A stretch of 48,714 bases of DNA, from positions 1 through 48,714 of the forward strand of contig CALHLC010000035.1 in the NCBI GenBank assembly GCA_938034385.1, read 5' to 3'. The position numbers were made by a program, and so were the translations under genes. Within the stretch, counting starts at the first letter, position 1, and each line of letters opens with the position of its first letter. This document shows positions 25,328 to 34,485 of the stretch, piece after piece. This stretch comes from an uncultured Bacteriovoracaceae bacterium. GTDB taxonomy: Bacteria > Bdellovibrionota > Bacteriovoracia > Bacteriovoracales > Bacteriovoracaceae. A model generated the notes under the pieces. It worked only from the letters and a program-made list of their open reading frames with translations, had not been told where the DNA came from and searched no databases.

Positions 25328-28012
25328 ATGAACCAATGGGTTATTATTCTTCTTATTTTTACTGTTTTATCTTCTAAAAATGTATTCAGTTGTGAAGAAA
25401 AATCGGCATTCGATCAGTATTGTGCCGTTTATGAAAAGCTCATGCTTGATGATTCAATGGTTTCGATTGGAGATCCTAAAAAGAAAGGTAAGAAAGAAGA
25501 AAAAAGAAAAGAATTCAAAGAAGTTAGAGTTACCGAACAAGCAAAGTTCTTTAATGGTGCTCTTGGGAAAATTCATAGAGTAAATTTACCTAAGTCAGAA
25601 GTTCCTTTTGAATTTCATCGAATAAGTGAACTTAAAAAAGGAATTGCGAGAGCAAATTATCTTGCTGTCTTAAAAGCTAAAAAAGATGATAAGAAAAAAG
25701 GACAGGCTAGACCTTTATCTCAATATGAGCCGCATTTGCAATCTATTGATTTGACTATAAATGTTGAAGGAAACGTTGGAACAGATCAATTTGGAATATT
25801 AGTCGTCTATGATGATCATAATTCTTCTAATGTTAGTAATTCTAGTAAGAAAAATAAAAGAAAACTTCCTGAGTTAGAAGAGATAGAAATAGGAGATAAA
25901 GTCTATTTAGTCGATTTCTTTGGAAACCTCGAAGAAAGTAAAGATCTTGAAACAGCTCTTGAAGTATTGAAATCAAAATCGACAAAATATTATACTATTC
26001 ACTTAAAGAAAAAAAATGAATCTTTACCTGCCAAGGCCCCTGGGATGAGAACTGAAAAAATACAAGGTTGGTCGATGTCACAAGACCTGGGAAGAATAAA
26101 AATAAAAATTCCACATGGCCATCTTGCAACAGGGATCTCATTTTGGGGTAAATCTAAAATAACATCAGCAGAGAGCTTGATTGATAAAAATGTTGGTAAG
26201 AATTATTTAAAAGGAACTCCAATTAATTATGTGATAGAGGACTTAACTTATACTGTAAATGTTAGAGGCTTACAAAAGTTAGATAAGAAGAACAAAAGAG
26301 ATACTTATATAGATCATGATAAAGAAAAGAGTTCTTGCTATGAGCATGTAGAGCCAAGAATGCGAGAAAGTTATATTGCATTTAGTCCGTTTCCTAATAC
26401 TCCTTATGGAGTGGATCCTCTAAATTCTGATAAAGAAAAGTTAATATTAAAAGAAATTGATATTCTTTCAAAAAAGAGAAAAGATGTTATCGCTAGTCTT
26501 GAAAATGAAATTATCTATATACAAAATTTAGAAAAGAACTTTAAAGCAACGACGAGTGACCTGGAAGATGTGATTAAGCTTCAAGAGAAGTTAAGATTTA
26601 TGCCTGACTTTAATGATGATTCTTATAAAGGTACAGCTTTAGTTTTAGATGTCTCAGGTAGTATGAGTGGGAAGCCAGCTCAAGCTTTAAAAAACACTAC
26701 AATAGAAGCATTAAATAAACTCCCTGAAGGAAAAGAATTTGCCATCTTTTATCAACAAAGTAAGAAAGTACAGAAAGTCTCGTTTGACCCTAATCTTTCT
26801 TGGGAAGAAAATAAAAAAAACATGATTGAATTTATAACAAATTTTCGTATAGGAGGGGGAGACTCCGAGATACTTAAGCCTTTATTAGATGTGAATAATC
26901 ATAAGCTAAATCCTGAAATGAAAAACATTTCTCATGTGTATGCAATTACAGATGGTTATCTTTGGGAATATGATGAATTTCAAAATGCACTTGGTACATT
27001 GAAGGGAACGACAAAAGAGTTTAATGTTCTACAAGTAGGAGCAAACTATGAGAGTAAGATCTCTGAAGATCTACAAATGAAAGCTAGAGATGTTAAAGAA
27101 TTAGATAATAAAATATTTAAAAAGAAAAAAGCAGTGTCTCGATTGATCTTGGCCCAAAAGGTTTTAGATCAGAGAAACCCTGTTAAGAAAATGACTCCTG
27201 GAAAAACTATTGCCGCTGTAGACAACAAGAGTGAACAGAAAGAAAAAGTAAAAAGTACTACAGGTCAAACAACGCAGAAAGATAATATACAGAAAAAGAA
27301 AACACCTGAGATTAAAAAGATAAAGATTGAAGTTGATGGCCGATTTCATGAGGATATGAGAGTTATAAAAGATCCTGAAACAGGTAAAGATAAAATTGAA
27401 GTTCAGACAACTAAGGGATTAAAGGTTATTACTCCCGGAGAACTTGAGAAAATGATTAAATCTTTTCAAAAAGAACTTAAGACCATCTCTGCAGAAAAGC
27501 CTAAGTTAATCAATAAGTATGATGCAGAGTTTGCTCAAGTTCAAGGTAAGAGAAAAGGTGATGAGGAGTTGTTAAACTTACTTGCTGATATGACCGGAGG
27601 AGAAAGAGTTCCTATTGGAGACCTTGGCAACTTAGAAGAAAAACGAAGAAAAGCAGAAGCAGATGAGAGAAAATATAAGAAGAATATTCAGAATATAAAA
27701 ACACAACTTCAAGAAAGGAAGCTAGAAAACTTTGATCCTCAATACGTAACAACACTCCAGGAAGAACTAAAGCAAGCGAGAATAGATCTGACTAACCAGA
27801 AGGGAGCAGCAGACCTAAAAGGAAGTCGTAACTCTAATATTGATAAACAAATTAAAAAAGTTCAAGAGATTGAAGCTGTGATTGGGAATATGGTTAATGG
27901 TTGGGAAGAAGAAGTGACTAAGAGTAAAAATAAAAGAGAAGTTAAGCGTTATATTAAAAGAGTATATGTTGATAAATATAAGAGCTATAAAAAGATGGTG
28001 AAAAAGGATTAA
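25328..28012 (+). CDS. Large exported von Willebrand factor A domain protein
   Basis: 894 residues. A signal peptide (MNQWVIILLIFTVLSS...FSC) is followed by a lysine-rich region and a beta-rich N-terminal part to about residue 360. A vWA domain covers about 430-590, with the MIDAS motif DVSGSMS (D441, S443, S445), AITDGYLW as the later metal-site Asp, and RIGGGDSEIL where a Thr is usual. Such domains bind divalent metal and protein ligands. The last 300 residues are strongly charged and helical (coiled-coil-like), with many Lys/Glu runs. The ligand is unknown; a surface or periplasmic scaffold is plausible. ATG 25328 has no Shine-Dalgarno site, but GCCGATAA ends seven bases before it. The gene is flanked by the phhB fragment and by intact phhB. 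Confidence 0.85.
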   Translation: MNQWVIILLIFTVLSSKNVFSCEEKSAFDQYCAVYEKLMLDDSMVSIGDPKKKGKKEEKRKEFKEVRVTEQAKFFNGALGKIHRVNLPKSEVPFEFHRISELKKGIARANYLAVLKAKKDDKKKGQARPLSQYEPHLQSIDLTINVEGNVGTDQFGILVVYDDHNSSNVSNSSKKNKRKLPELEEIEIGDKVYLVDFFGNLEESKDLETALEVLKSKSTKYYTIHLKKKNESLPAKAPGMRTEKIQGWSMSQDLGRIKIKIPHGHLATGISFWGKSKITSAESLIDKNVGKNYLKGTPINYVIEDLTYTVNVRGLQKLDKKNKRDTYIDHDKEKSSCYEHVEPRMRESYIAFSPFPNTPYGVDPLNSDKEKLILKEIDILSKKRKDVIASLENEIIYIQNLEKNFKATTSDLEDVIKLQEKLRFMPDFNDDSYKGTALVLDVSGSMSGKPAQALKNTTIEALNKLPEGKEFAIFYQQSKKVQKVSFDPNLSWEENKKNMIEFITNFRIGGGDSEILKPLLDVNNHKLNPEMKNISHVYAITDGYLWEYDEFQNALGTLKGTTKEFNVLQVGANYESKISEDLQMKARDVKELDNKIFKKKKAVSRLILAQKVLDQRNPVKKMTPGKTIAAVDNKSEQKEKVKSTTGQTTQKDNIQKKKTPEIKKIKIEVDGRFHEDMRVIKDPETGKDKIEVQTTKGLKVITPGELEKMIKSFQKELKTISAEKPKLINKYDAEFAQVQGKRKGDEELLNLLADMTGGERVPIGDLGNLEEKRRKAEADERKYKKNIQNIKTQLQERKLENFDPQYVTTLQEELKQARIDLTNQKGAADLKGSRNSNIDKQIKKVQEIEAVIGNMVNGWEEEVTKSKNKREVKRYIKRVYVDKYKSYKKMVKKD

Positions 28013-28065
28013 AGAAAATGAGGGAAGAAAGCGTATTCCTATTGTTTAGCTGAAACTTAAAGATT

Positions 28066-28362
28066 TTAAAAATATAAAGATTCTATAATATGAGCTAGCT
28101 CAAAGTCCTTATAGCTTAGTCCATTTACATCATGAGTTGTTAAACTTACTTTGCATTTCCCAAAAGAAACAATTAAGTCAGGGTGATGAATATGCTTTTG
28201 AGCTTGCCAAGCAATAGAGTTCACAAAAGCGATTGTTTTATAATAGCCTTTAAAAGTAAATGTTTTAGAAATCTCTAGAGATTCTTGATTGAAATCCCAG
28301 CCATCTAAATTATTTAACTCTTGAGTGATTTCATCATTCGAATAAGCTTTTAAATCTTTCAT
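28066..28362 (-). CDS. phhB: Pterin-4a-carbinolamine dehydratase
   Basis: 98 residues, normal length. It dehydrates the 4a-hydroxy-pterin released by phenylalanine hydroxylase so that the cofactor can be recycled. The active-site histidines are present: KHIHHPDL (H57, H59, H60) and TTHD (H77), with W22 in the GWDF start. The start codon directly abuts the phhA stop, so both are one operon with phhA first. A truncated relative of this gene lies 3 kb away at 24969-25106. Confidence 0.95.
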   Translation of the reverse strand: MKDLKAYSNDEITQELNNLDGWDFNQESLEISKTFTFKGYYKTIAFVNSIAWQAQKHIHHPDLIVSFGKCKVSLTTHDVNGLSYKDFELAHIIESLYF

Positions 28363-29175
28363 TTATATCACCATCGTTGAGTTATCTTTTTCTTTTGGAG
28401 TAAACTTGGGAGGAAAGTTTCCAAGTTCTAAAGATTCTTTTGCGAGACTAATTAAATCAAAATCTAATAACTTCCAAAGATCATCTATTTGATTTAAAAC
28501 AAAATAAACTGGTTGAAGAATATCAATTCTATATGGAGTTCTAAAGGCTATCATAGGGTCGATAAGATCTATTTTTTCAGGTACGTCACTATCAATAGCA
28601 TAAACTGTTTCATCCTTTGATGATAAAATCCCACCACCGTAAGATCTATATTCTCCTTGTTCTCTTAGTAAGCCAAATTCTATCGTGAACCAAAAAAGCC
28701 TAAAAAGTCTCATTCGTACCTTACCAGTTACTTTTGAAGCTAGCTTTCCATATTCTTGCATAAAGTGAGCATAAGATTCATTTGTAAGTAATGGGCAATG
28801 ACCATAAACTTCGTGAAAGATATCTGGTTCTTGAAGATAATCTATATCTTCTTTTGTTCTAATAAAGTTTGCACATGGGAATTTTTTATTTGCCAAGAGT
28901 TCAAAAAAATCTTGAGCGGGAATAATTGCCGGGACAGGTTCAATGGCCCAGCCGGTATGTTCTCTTAAAATATTACTAACTTCAAAATGTTGAGGAACTT
29001 TATTTTTAAATTGGAGCAATTCGACACCACTAATAAATTCCTTGCATGCTCTTGATTGAATTAATCGGTTCTGTCTTGACACCAAAAAGTCCCAAGTTTC
29101 ATTTTCGGTGTCGGAATATTCAACAATTCCATCAGAGTTTAGAGGGTGCGAAACATATTTTGATTTTTCTTTCAT
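28363..29175 (-). CDS. phhA: Phenylalanine 4-hydroxylase
   Basis: 270 residues, the bacterial single-domain form. It converts phenylalanine to tyrosine with O2 and tetrahydropterin. The iron ligands are present: FHEVYGHCPLL (H121, H126) and FWFTIEFG (E166). The conserved GEYRSYGGGILSS and the C-terminal ILQPVYFVL also match the family. It is the first gene of the phhA-phhB pair. The tryptophan-catabolic genes at 43704-45933 show the same taste for aromatic amino acids. Confidence 0.96.
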   Translation of the reverse strand: MKEKSKYVSHPLNSDGIVEYSDTENETWDFLVSRQNRLIQSRACKEFISGVELLQFKNKVPQHFEVSNILREHTGWAIEPVPAIIPAQDFFELLANKKFPCANFIRTKEDIDYLQEPDIFHEVYGHCPLLTNESYAHFMQEYGKLASKVTGKVRMRLFRLFWFTIEFGLLREQGEYRSYGGGILSSKDETVYAIDSDVPEKIDLIDPMIAFRTPYRIDILQPVYFVLNQIDDLWKLLDFDLISLAKESLELGNFPPKFTPKEKDNSTMVI

Positions 29176-29226
29176 CGGTAACGATTTTAGTCTGGTACTG
29201 AGCGTTTTTCAAATTTTACCAGGGCC

Positions 29227-29255
29227 TTGTAAAAAGTTTTTTTATTAGAGATAAT
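29227..29255 (+). promoter_or_regulatory. Candidate sigma-70 promoter giving a leaderless or near-leaderless transcript
   Basis: TTGTAA (29227), 17 bases, then GATAAT (29250-29255). The ATG of the small gene follows six bases later, with no Shine-Dalgarno site. Confidence 0.5.
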
Positions 29256-29261
29256 ATAAGT

Positions 29262-29498
29262 ATGAAAGAGATAAGAATAATTCTATTTATTTCATTCTTC
29301 TTATTAACTCCTCTAATTTCATTTAGTCTAGAGCCAATTGATGGTGGAAAAAGAAATCCAGAACTCGTTGCACAAATTAAAAGTGAATCATTTCAAATGA
29401 ATAGAATGCCAGCTAGTCATACTATAGATAATTGCAAAGATGAACAGAATTGTTTGGAAAGTAGAGAAGTTAAACCTACTAGTTTAAATAACGAATAA
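29262..29498 (+). CDS. Small exported protein
   Basis: 78 residues: a signal peptide (MKEIRIILFISFFLLTPLISFS) and a polar mature part of about 55 residues with two cysteines in DNCKDEQNCLE that could form one disulfide. No family is recognised. It is flanked by the divergent phhA gene and the convergent slipin gene, with its own candidate promoter. Its small size leaves some doubt, but the signal peptide is convincing. Confidence 0.6.
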   Translation: MKEIRIILFISFFLLTPLISFSLEPIDGGKRNPELVAQIKSESFQMNRMPASHTIDNCKDEQNCLESREVKPTSLNNE

Positions 29499-29520
29499 CT
29501 TCTCTTCAAAAATTAAAACC

Positions 29521-30264
29521 TTAATCTTTTTTAAATGCACTAAGTAATTCGATAGGGAAAGGTATGATAGTCGTTGATGCATTATTGTTCAGACTAATCT
29601 CTCTCATTGTATCTAGATATCTAAGAGTAATGGCGTCTTTTTGAGTACTTAAAATTTGTGCTGCTTCTGATAATTTAACAGATGCTTCTAATTCACCTTG
29701 AGCTGAAATAATCTTTGCTCTCTTCTCTCTTTCTGCTTCGGCTTGTCTTGCGATAATTCTTTGCATATCTTCTGGAAGATCAATTGCTTTTAACTCAACA
29801 TTTGTAACTTTAATTCCCCATGGTTCAGTTAATTCATCAAGGATCACTTGGAGTTTACTATTAATCTCATCTCTTCTCTCTAATACTTCATCTAGCTCGT
29901 ATTGACCGATTACAGACCTAAGAGTTGTTTGAGAAATTTGAGCTGTTGCATGAATATAATTTGCAACATTAATAATTGCTTTACTAGGCTCATTTACTCT
30001 GAAGTATACAACACCATTTACTTTCACGGTAACGTTGTCTTTGGTAATGATATCTTGACTGGGTACGTCCATCGTCACAACACGAAGATCAATTTTTTGC
30101 ATTTTTTCAATAACAGGAATTAAGATGATAAGTCCAGGACCACGCACTCCTGTAAACTTTCCTAGTCTGAAAATAACTGCTCTTTCATATTCATTTAAAA
30201 TTCTAACTGAGCTCGCTAGAAAAAATACTGCAATAATGATAATAGGTAAAAAGGCGGTTAACAT
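29521..30264 (-). CDS. SPFH/Band 7 protein, slipin (stomatin) type
   Basis: 247 residues. One N-terminal membrane segment ([18 protein letters not shown]) is followed by the SPFH domain ([20 protein letters not shown] ... [12 protein letters not shown]-type core) and a helical region with [20 protein letters not shown]. Slipins form oligomers on the inner membrane and are cleaved by NfeD proteases in archaea; they are linked to lipid order and envelope stress. It follows the nfeD gene by 16 bases, so the pair is co-transcribed. The C-terminal extension ends in [10 protein letters not shown], the site region cleaved by NfeD partners. Confidence 0.93.
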   Translation of the reverse strand: MLTAFLPIIIIAVFFLASSVRILNEYERAVIFRLGKFTGVRGPGLIILIPVIEKMQKIDLRVVTMDVPSQDIITKDNVTVKVNGVVYFRVNEPSKAIINVANYIHATAQISQTTLRSVIGQYELDEVLERRDEINSKLQVILDELTEPWGIKVTNVELKAIDLPEDMQRIIARQAEAEREKRAKIISAQGELEASVKLSEAAQILSTQKDAITLRYLDTMREISLNNNASTTIIPFPIELLSAFKKD

Positions 30265-30280
30265 AAATTCTCCTTGATAT

Positions 30281-31600
30281 TTAAATCGATTTTTTTATTT
30301 CTAAAACTAATTCTTTTGCTTCTTTATCTGTAGCGACGACTTTAACTGAATCGCCAGGTTCTAAGATGTCAGCACTAAAAGCATTCCAAAACTGTCCTTC
30401 AATCTTTATTTGATACTTAGTAGGTTTGTGTAGATCAAAGACTTTAAAGACTTTCCCTTTTTTTCCAGTTGGAACAAAGAAATTATCTCCAAGCATGTTT
30501 TTAGAATCTTTATAAAATAAGTAAGCAATATATCCAAAAATTGCAACTAAGGATGCAATAGTAGAAAAGATTACTTTTTTATCTAAAACTAATAAAGAAT
30601 CAGGAGTATCGAATAAAAGTAGGGATCCAAATAATAGACATCCCATAGCTCCTAAAAATAAAACTCCATAACTTGTAATATAAGATTCCATAATAAATAA
30701 GATTAAAGATAGAGCTATTAAACCAAGTGCAGCAAAGTTAATTGGAAGAACTTGAAAACCAATACCAGCGATTAATAAGGAGATTAATCCTAAAGCTCCA
30801 GCAACAAATCCACCAGGAGCTTGTAATTCAAAATAAATTAGGCCTGCTCCGAGTAAGAATAAGATATAAGCAAGTTGAGGGTGAGAGAGTATATTTAAAA
30901 TTTTATCTAAAATAGATTGGTTCAGTTCAACAAAGTTAGGATTATCCAGTTGCAAAGAAAATTCAGTTGATTTGTATTTGAATGTTTTATCATTGAGGTA
31001 GTTAATAATTTCTCCAGGAGTATTAGTAACTTGATTAATAACGTTTTGAGATAAGGCCTCTTTAGAAGTGAAGGACTTGGCTTGGCTGATCATTAAAGCA
31101 AAGGCATCAGCATTTCTACCTTTGGCAACTGATAAGGCCTTAGTGAGAGCAACAAGGTCATTAATGGCCTTGGCCCTTAAGTCACTATTATCTTTTTGTT
31201 CACCTTCTTCTTTCTTTCCAATATTCTCTCCAGTTGTTGTAATTGGGGTCGCTGCTCCTATATTAGTACCATCGTTCATGAAGAGATAGTCAGCTCCTGC
31301 AGAAATGAGAGCTCCGGCTGAAGTAGCACTAGATCCTTCAGGACTCACCCAGATTGCTATAGGAAAGTCTGCATTTCCAAAGAGGGTAAGAATTTGCTTG
31401 GTAGTAGAAACTAAGCCTCCTGGGGTATTTAGCTTAATAAGAGCAAGAGAGTTTTTGTCTAATTTTTCAAACCCTTTTTCTAAATATCTATAGGTAGCAG
31501 GGTTAATAGTTGAATTTATATCAAAAGTATAAACTGTTTTAATCATAAGATTTTCAGAATACGAAAGTAGGGAAATGAGAGCAATCAATAAGTATTTCAT
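30281..31600 (-). CDS. NfeD-family membrane serine protease (ClpP class)
   Basis: 439 residues. A signal peptide is followed by a periplasmic ClpP-class protease domain (about residues 20-200) with [11 protein letters not shown] and the nucleophile region [15 protein letters not shown] (catalytic Ser about S94). Next come five or so membrane helices (about 235-370) and a C-terminal OB-like NfeD domain (about 375-439). The long form with a protease domain cleaves the partner slipin (shown for the archaeal PH1510/PH1511 pair). It is the first gene of the two-gene operon. Confidence 0.92.
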   Translation of the reverse strand: MKYLLIALISLLSYSENLMIKTVYTFDINSTINPATYRYLEKGFEKLDKNSLALIKLNTPGGLVSTTKQILTLFGNADFPIAIWVSPEGSSATSAGALISAGADYLFMNDGTNIGAATPITTTGENIGKKEEGEQKDNSDLRAKAINDLVALTKALSVAKGRNADAFALMISQAKSFTSKEALSQNVINQVTNTPGEIINYLNDKTFKYKSTEFSLQLDNPNFVELNQSILDKILNILSHPQLAYILFLLGAGLIYFELQAPGGFVAGALGLISLLIAGIGFQVLPINFAALGLIALSLILFIMESYITSYGVLFLGAMGCLLFGSLLLFDTPDSLLVLDKKVIFSTIASLVAIFGYIAYLFYKDSKNMLGDNFFVPTGKKGKVFKVFDLHKPTKYQIKIEGQFWNAFSADILEPGDSVKVVATDKEAKELVLEIKKSI

Positions 31601-31667
31601 AGCAGAGTTATATTAATATGAATTGATGAGATCGTATTTCTTTTTTTCATACTAGATAGTAAAACTT

Positions 31668-31695
31668 TTGCTTTTTTAAAAGCTTAGCTTATATT
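31668..31695 (+). promoter_or_regulatory. Candidate sigma-70 promoter of speD
   Basis: TTGCTT (31668), 16 bases, then TATATT (31690-31695). The ATG lies eight bases later with no ribosome site, consistent with a leaderless mRNA. Confidence 0.45.
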
Positions 31696-31703
31696 TAGTT
31701 CAT

Positions 31704-32492
31704 ATGAACCAATCCAGAGATGAAAAGCTTAAGCTTTCAGGCTTTAATAATTTAACAAAAGTCTTGAGCTTTAATTTATATGATTTTTGTATAACGATGG
31801 ACGTTGAGCAGAGGCATGAATATATCCAATATATCAATAAAAAATATAGTGCCCAAAGGATTGTCGATATATCAAAGCAGATCTGTGAAATTATTGAGGC
31901 AAATATTCTAAATGTCTCTGGTCAAGATTATGATCCAGTCGGAGCTTCAAGCATGGTTCTAATGAGTGATGTTAAAGGAGAAGGAAAATGGGAGGAAACT
32001 CAAAAATCTTTACCACATACTGCTCAAGTAAATTGTCATCTAGATAAATCTCATATCACTGCCCACACTTATCCGGATGCCAGTGACCCAGAAGGGATTT
32101 GTAGTTTTAGAGTAGATATAGATATTGCGACTTGTGGAGAAATTATTCCTTTAAATGCTATTAATTATCTATTCGAATCTTTTGAATGTGACGTTGTATT
32201 TATAGATTATGTAGTGAGAGGTTTTACTCGACGAGCTGATGGTAAGAAGATTTATAATGATCAATACTTTAACTCAATTCAAGATTTCATTAACCCAGAA
32301 ATTCTTGATCAATATGAATTTAAAACGGATTTAAATATGAGTAGAGATAATATTTGGCAAACAAAACTAATGGTGAAGAACTTTGATCCTCAAAGATACT
32401 TAATGGATGAGAGTGATTTTAACCATCCTGAGATAGATCAAAAAATGTCTTTGTTGTCTTCTGAAATGAAAGATGTTTTTCATTTGAATTAA
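31704..32492 (+). CDS. speD: S-adenosylmethionine decarboxylase proenzyme (E. coli type)
   Basis: 262 residues. It makes decarboxylated SAM for spermidine synthesis. The proenzyme cleaves itself at the Lys-Ser bond in HLDKSHITAHTYP; S116 becomes the pyruvoyl group. The length and this motif fit the longer class 1A (E. coli) type, not the short Bacillus type. speE is not in the window. A hairpin at 32499-32524 follows. No Shine-Dalgarno site is visible before ATG 31704. Confidence 0.95.
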   Translation: MNQSRDEKLKLSGFNNLTKVLSFNLYDFCITMDVEQRHEYIQYINKKYSAQRIVDISKQICEIIEANILNVSGQDYDPVGASSMVLMSDVKGEGKWEETQKSLPHTAQVNCHLDKSHITAHTYPDASDPEGICSFRVDIDIATCGEIIPLNAINYLFESFECDVVFIDYVVRGFTRRADGKKIYNDQYFNSIQDFINPEILDQYEFKTDLNMSRDNIWQTKLMVKNFDPQRYLMDESDFNHPEIDQKMSLLSSEMKDVFHLN

Positions 32493-32498
32493 AAAAAC

Positions 32499-32524
32499 AA
32501 GACCGGATAAAGTTATCCAGTCTT
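32499..32524. terminator. Bidirectional terminator between speD and the convergent gene
   Basis: A 10-base stem with one mismatch (32499-32508 with 32515-32524) and a six-base loop. On the minus strand it runs into seven T's, a strong terminator for the gene at 32551-33165; on the plus strand the T-tract is weak. Confidence 0.8.
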
Positions 32525-32550
32525 ATTTATATTTTCTTTAAAGTCTAAGG

Positions 32551-33165
32551 TTAGAGAAATTTAAGTCCTGAACTACTGAAGCTTCCATAGATACTTTTTG
32601 CAATTGAGTCACATTGACTCTTAATATCTGCTGTTCCTTGACCTGCAATTTTCCCCATGATTATTTGATCAAAATCAAAATGTGAGTCATCATCTATATG
32701 GCAAATCGCAATCATTAATGAGTGTGGAGCATTGATAAGTTTTAACTGATTGATTCCAGATGATGAGAATGTTCCATATGTGGCAAGGGCCCTTTGTTTA
32801 CATTCAGATAAAATTTGAGAAATAGAACCAGTGATAACTCCAGCATATGCTTGATCAAAATCAAAATGTGAATCATCATCTACGTGGCATTTTGCTTCAT
32901 AAAGAGCAGCTTGGTTGTAAGGATCATCTCCTCCTGGATGGTCTCCGCCTCCCATACCTTTTACTAATTTAATTGCTTTCTTTAGAATGCTTGAAACTTG
33001 TGACTTTTCTAGAGCACTCATTTGCTGCCCTTGATTTAAAAGTGCTTGTTCAAGCTTACTTGTTTTATTGAGTAAGGACTTTACTGAATTTCTTCTTGGG
33101 CCTCGTTGAGAAAAAGAAAGAGTTGAAAAAAGAAGAATTGAGAAAATACTAATAACTTTAAACAT
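32551..33165 (-). CDS. Exported protein with a duplicated CHxDDDSHFDFDQ unit
   Basis: 204 residues from ATG 33165, which has GGAGG in good position; the frame extends upstream but without a ribosome site. The signal peptide is MFKVISIFSILLFSTLSFS. A helical region (about 20-75) and a GGGDHPGGDD linker are followed by two units of about 50 residues. Each starts with CH(V/I)DDDSHFDFDQ, carries a second cysteine 22-27 residues later and ends with YG(T/S)FSSSG(I/L). One disulfide per unit and metal binding by the acidic/histidine cluster are plausible. I recognise no family; the duplicated motif looks unusual. Confidence 0.8.
   Translation of the reverse strand: MFKVISIFSILLFSTLSFSQRGPRRNSVKSLLNKTSKLEQALLNQGQQMSALEKSQVSSILKKAIKLVKGMGGGDHPGGDDPYNQAALYEAKCHVDDDSHFDFDQAYAGVITGSISQILSECKQRALATYGTFSSSGINQLKLINAPHSLMIAICHIDDDSHFDFDQIIMGKIAGQGTADIKSQCDSIAKSIYGSFSSSGLKFL
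32557..32889 (-). repeat. Two direct repeats inside the CHxDDDSHFDFDQ protein gene
   Basis: The two units start 186 bases apart (coding cysteines at 32889-32887 and 32703-32701). The 36 bases coding the acidic motif are almost the same in both copies, whereas the rest has diverged, which points to selection on the motif. Confidence 0.8.
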
Positions 33166-33190
33166 AACTACCTCCAGATAATTTTGATGG

Positions 33191-33211
33191 TTTGAACATT
33201 CGTTGTTCAAA
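33191..33211. promoter_or_regulatory. Inverted repeat upstream of the gene at 32551-33165
   Basis: TTTGAACA, five bases, then TGTTCAAA: a perfect 8-base inverted repeat about 25 bases before the start codon. It could be a repressor operator or a hairpin in the 5' leader; no T-tract follows on the minus strand. Confidence 0.45.
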
Positions 33212-33333
33212 TATATTTAATACCTTGGGTAATACAAGAATGATGCCAATAAAAAAGATGAGTTTGAAGTCATAATGACCACAAACGAGAGGTTTTATCC
33301 CTATAAAGAGGGGACAATTTGCTACCCCATCTT

Positions 33334-34470
33334 TTATTTAGAGGCACTAAGAAGGATATTTCGTGGAGATATTTTAAAATCAAAGACCTGGTGGACTTCG
33401 ATATTACTGATGTCACTTAATTTCTTTGCTCTATGAAAAATGATCAGTTTTTCCAGTATTCTCGAAAAGTGTAATCTTAAAAAACCTAAGTTAACCAACC
33501 TTTTTACTTGTCTTGAAACATCTACTTGAGAGAAAAATGAGTTTAAATCATATTTAGTGTTAAGGTTTATTCTTCTAAGTTGATGTGAAGCATAGAAAGC
33601 AAAGTCATTTTTATAATACTCTTGGGTAGAGCTTCTGAGTGAGCTTGTTTCTAGAATTCCAAATTCTTTTTTTAGAAAAAGCTCAAATGTGTAACGAAAC
33701 TTTTTTACTTGTATTCTTTTTTCTAGTTCAGCTGAGCTTTGATAAGAAGATCTAATTGCTAATGTTTTTGCATGGTCACCGAGCTTTAAGTTCGTTCCGA
33801 ATTCATGACTACATTTATGGTAACAACAGCCAATATTGTATAGCTTTTTGGATGTAGGAGTATTTTTAAAATAGTCTATAATGTGATCACTTAGATCTCC
33901 GCAATTATGAAGGGCAAGTAGGTGAGGAGTACTTTCTTTTAATTGGAAATTAGGGCTAATTGTAAAATCTTCAAAAGCGACGTTTTTTGATTGGACTCTC
34001 TTTCTTCCTTTTTCTAACAAATCAGCATCTTTATCTAGACAAGTTGATTTTTGATTAGTGTGACTGTGAAATTGTTCGCTTAAATGTCCCGTACCTCCTG
34101 CAAAATCAATAATGGGTTGAGATTGATCTATATGTGGAATTAAATAGCTAAGTTCATGTTTTTTTTTGCTTGAGAGTTGGAAGTTTTTCAAAATACTAAT
34201 TGGAGGAATTGAGGACTGATTTATATGGGAGATTTCTTGGCAAGCTAAAACGTAAGAGTTCATTTGATTTGAAAGTTGGGAGTTTCCACCGTTTAAAAAA
34301 TCAGTAATTGCTTGAGGGTCAAAATCTTCGAGTTCCAAGGTCATTTCTTCTATACTATCTTCGTAAGTATTGGGATAATTGTTTAAGACTTCGATAGACC
34401 AAAGTGGTTGATAGGGTTCTAGAAACTTTTCAATTTCTTTGATGGTTTGAGTTATTTGCAAGCTATCCAT
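33334..34470 (-). CDS. METTL25/RRNAD1-like SAM-dependent methyltransferase
   Basis: 378 residues from ATG 34470 (a TTG at 34494 is also in frame but would overlap murD). SAM motif I is IDFAGGTGHLSE (about 122-131). The next elements, ALHNCGDLSDHIIDYF and YNIGCCYHKCSHEFG, match the LHxCGDL and NVGCCYH signatures of the METTL25/RRNAD1 family of eukaryotes and some bacteria. The N-terminal 100 residues are helical and the C-terminal part is basic (residues 270-378), suggesting nucleic-acid or ribosome contact. The substrate is not known to me in bacteria. It is divergent from murD, with only 15 bases between the start codons. Confidence 0.75.
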   Translation of the reverse strand: MDSLQITQTIKEIEKFLEPYQPLWSIEVLNNYPNTYEDSIEEMTLELEDFDPQAITDFLNGGNSQLSNQMNSYVLACQEISHINQSSIPPISILKNFQLSSKKKHELSYLIPHIDQSQPIIDFAGGTGHLSEQFHSHTNQKSTCLDKDADLLEKGRKRVQSKNVAFEDFTISPNFQLKESTPHLLALHNCGDLSDHIIDYFKNTPTSKKLYNIGCCYHKCSHEFGTNLKLGDHAKTLAIRSSYQSSAELEKRIQVKKFRYTFELFLKKEFGILETSSLRSSTQEYYKNDFAFYASHQLRRINLNTKYDLNSFFSQVDVSRQVKRLVNLGFLRLHFSRILEKLIIFHRAKKLSDISNIEVHQVFDFKISPRNILLSASK

Positions 34471-34485
34471 GAGAGTAGAATATAA

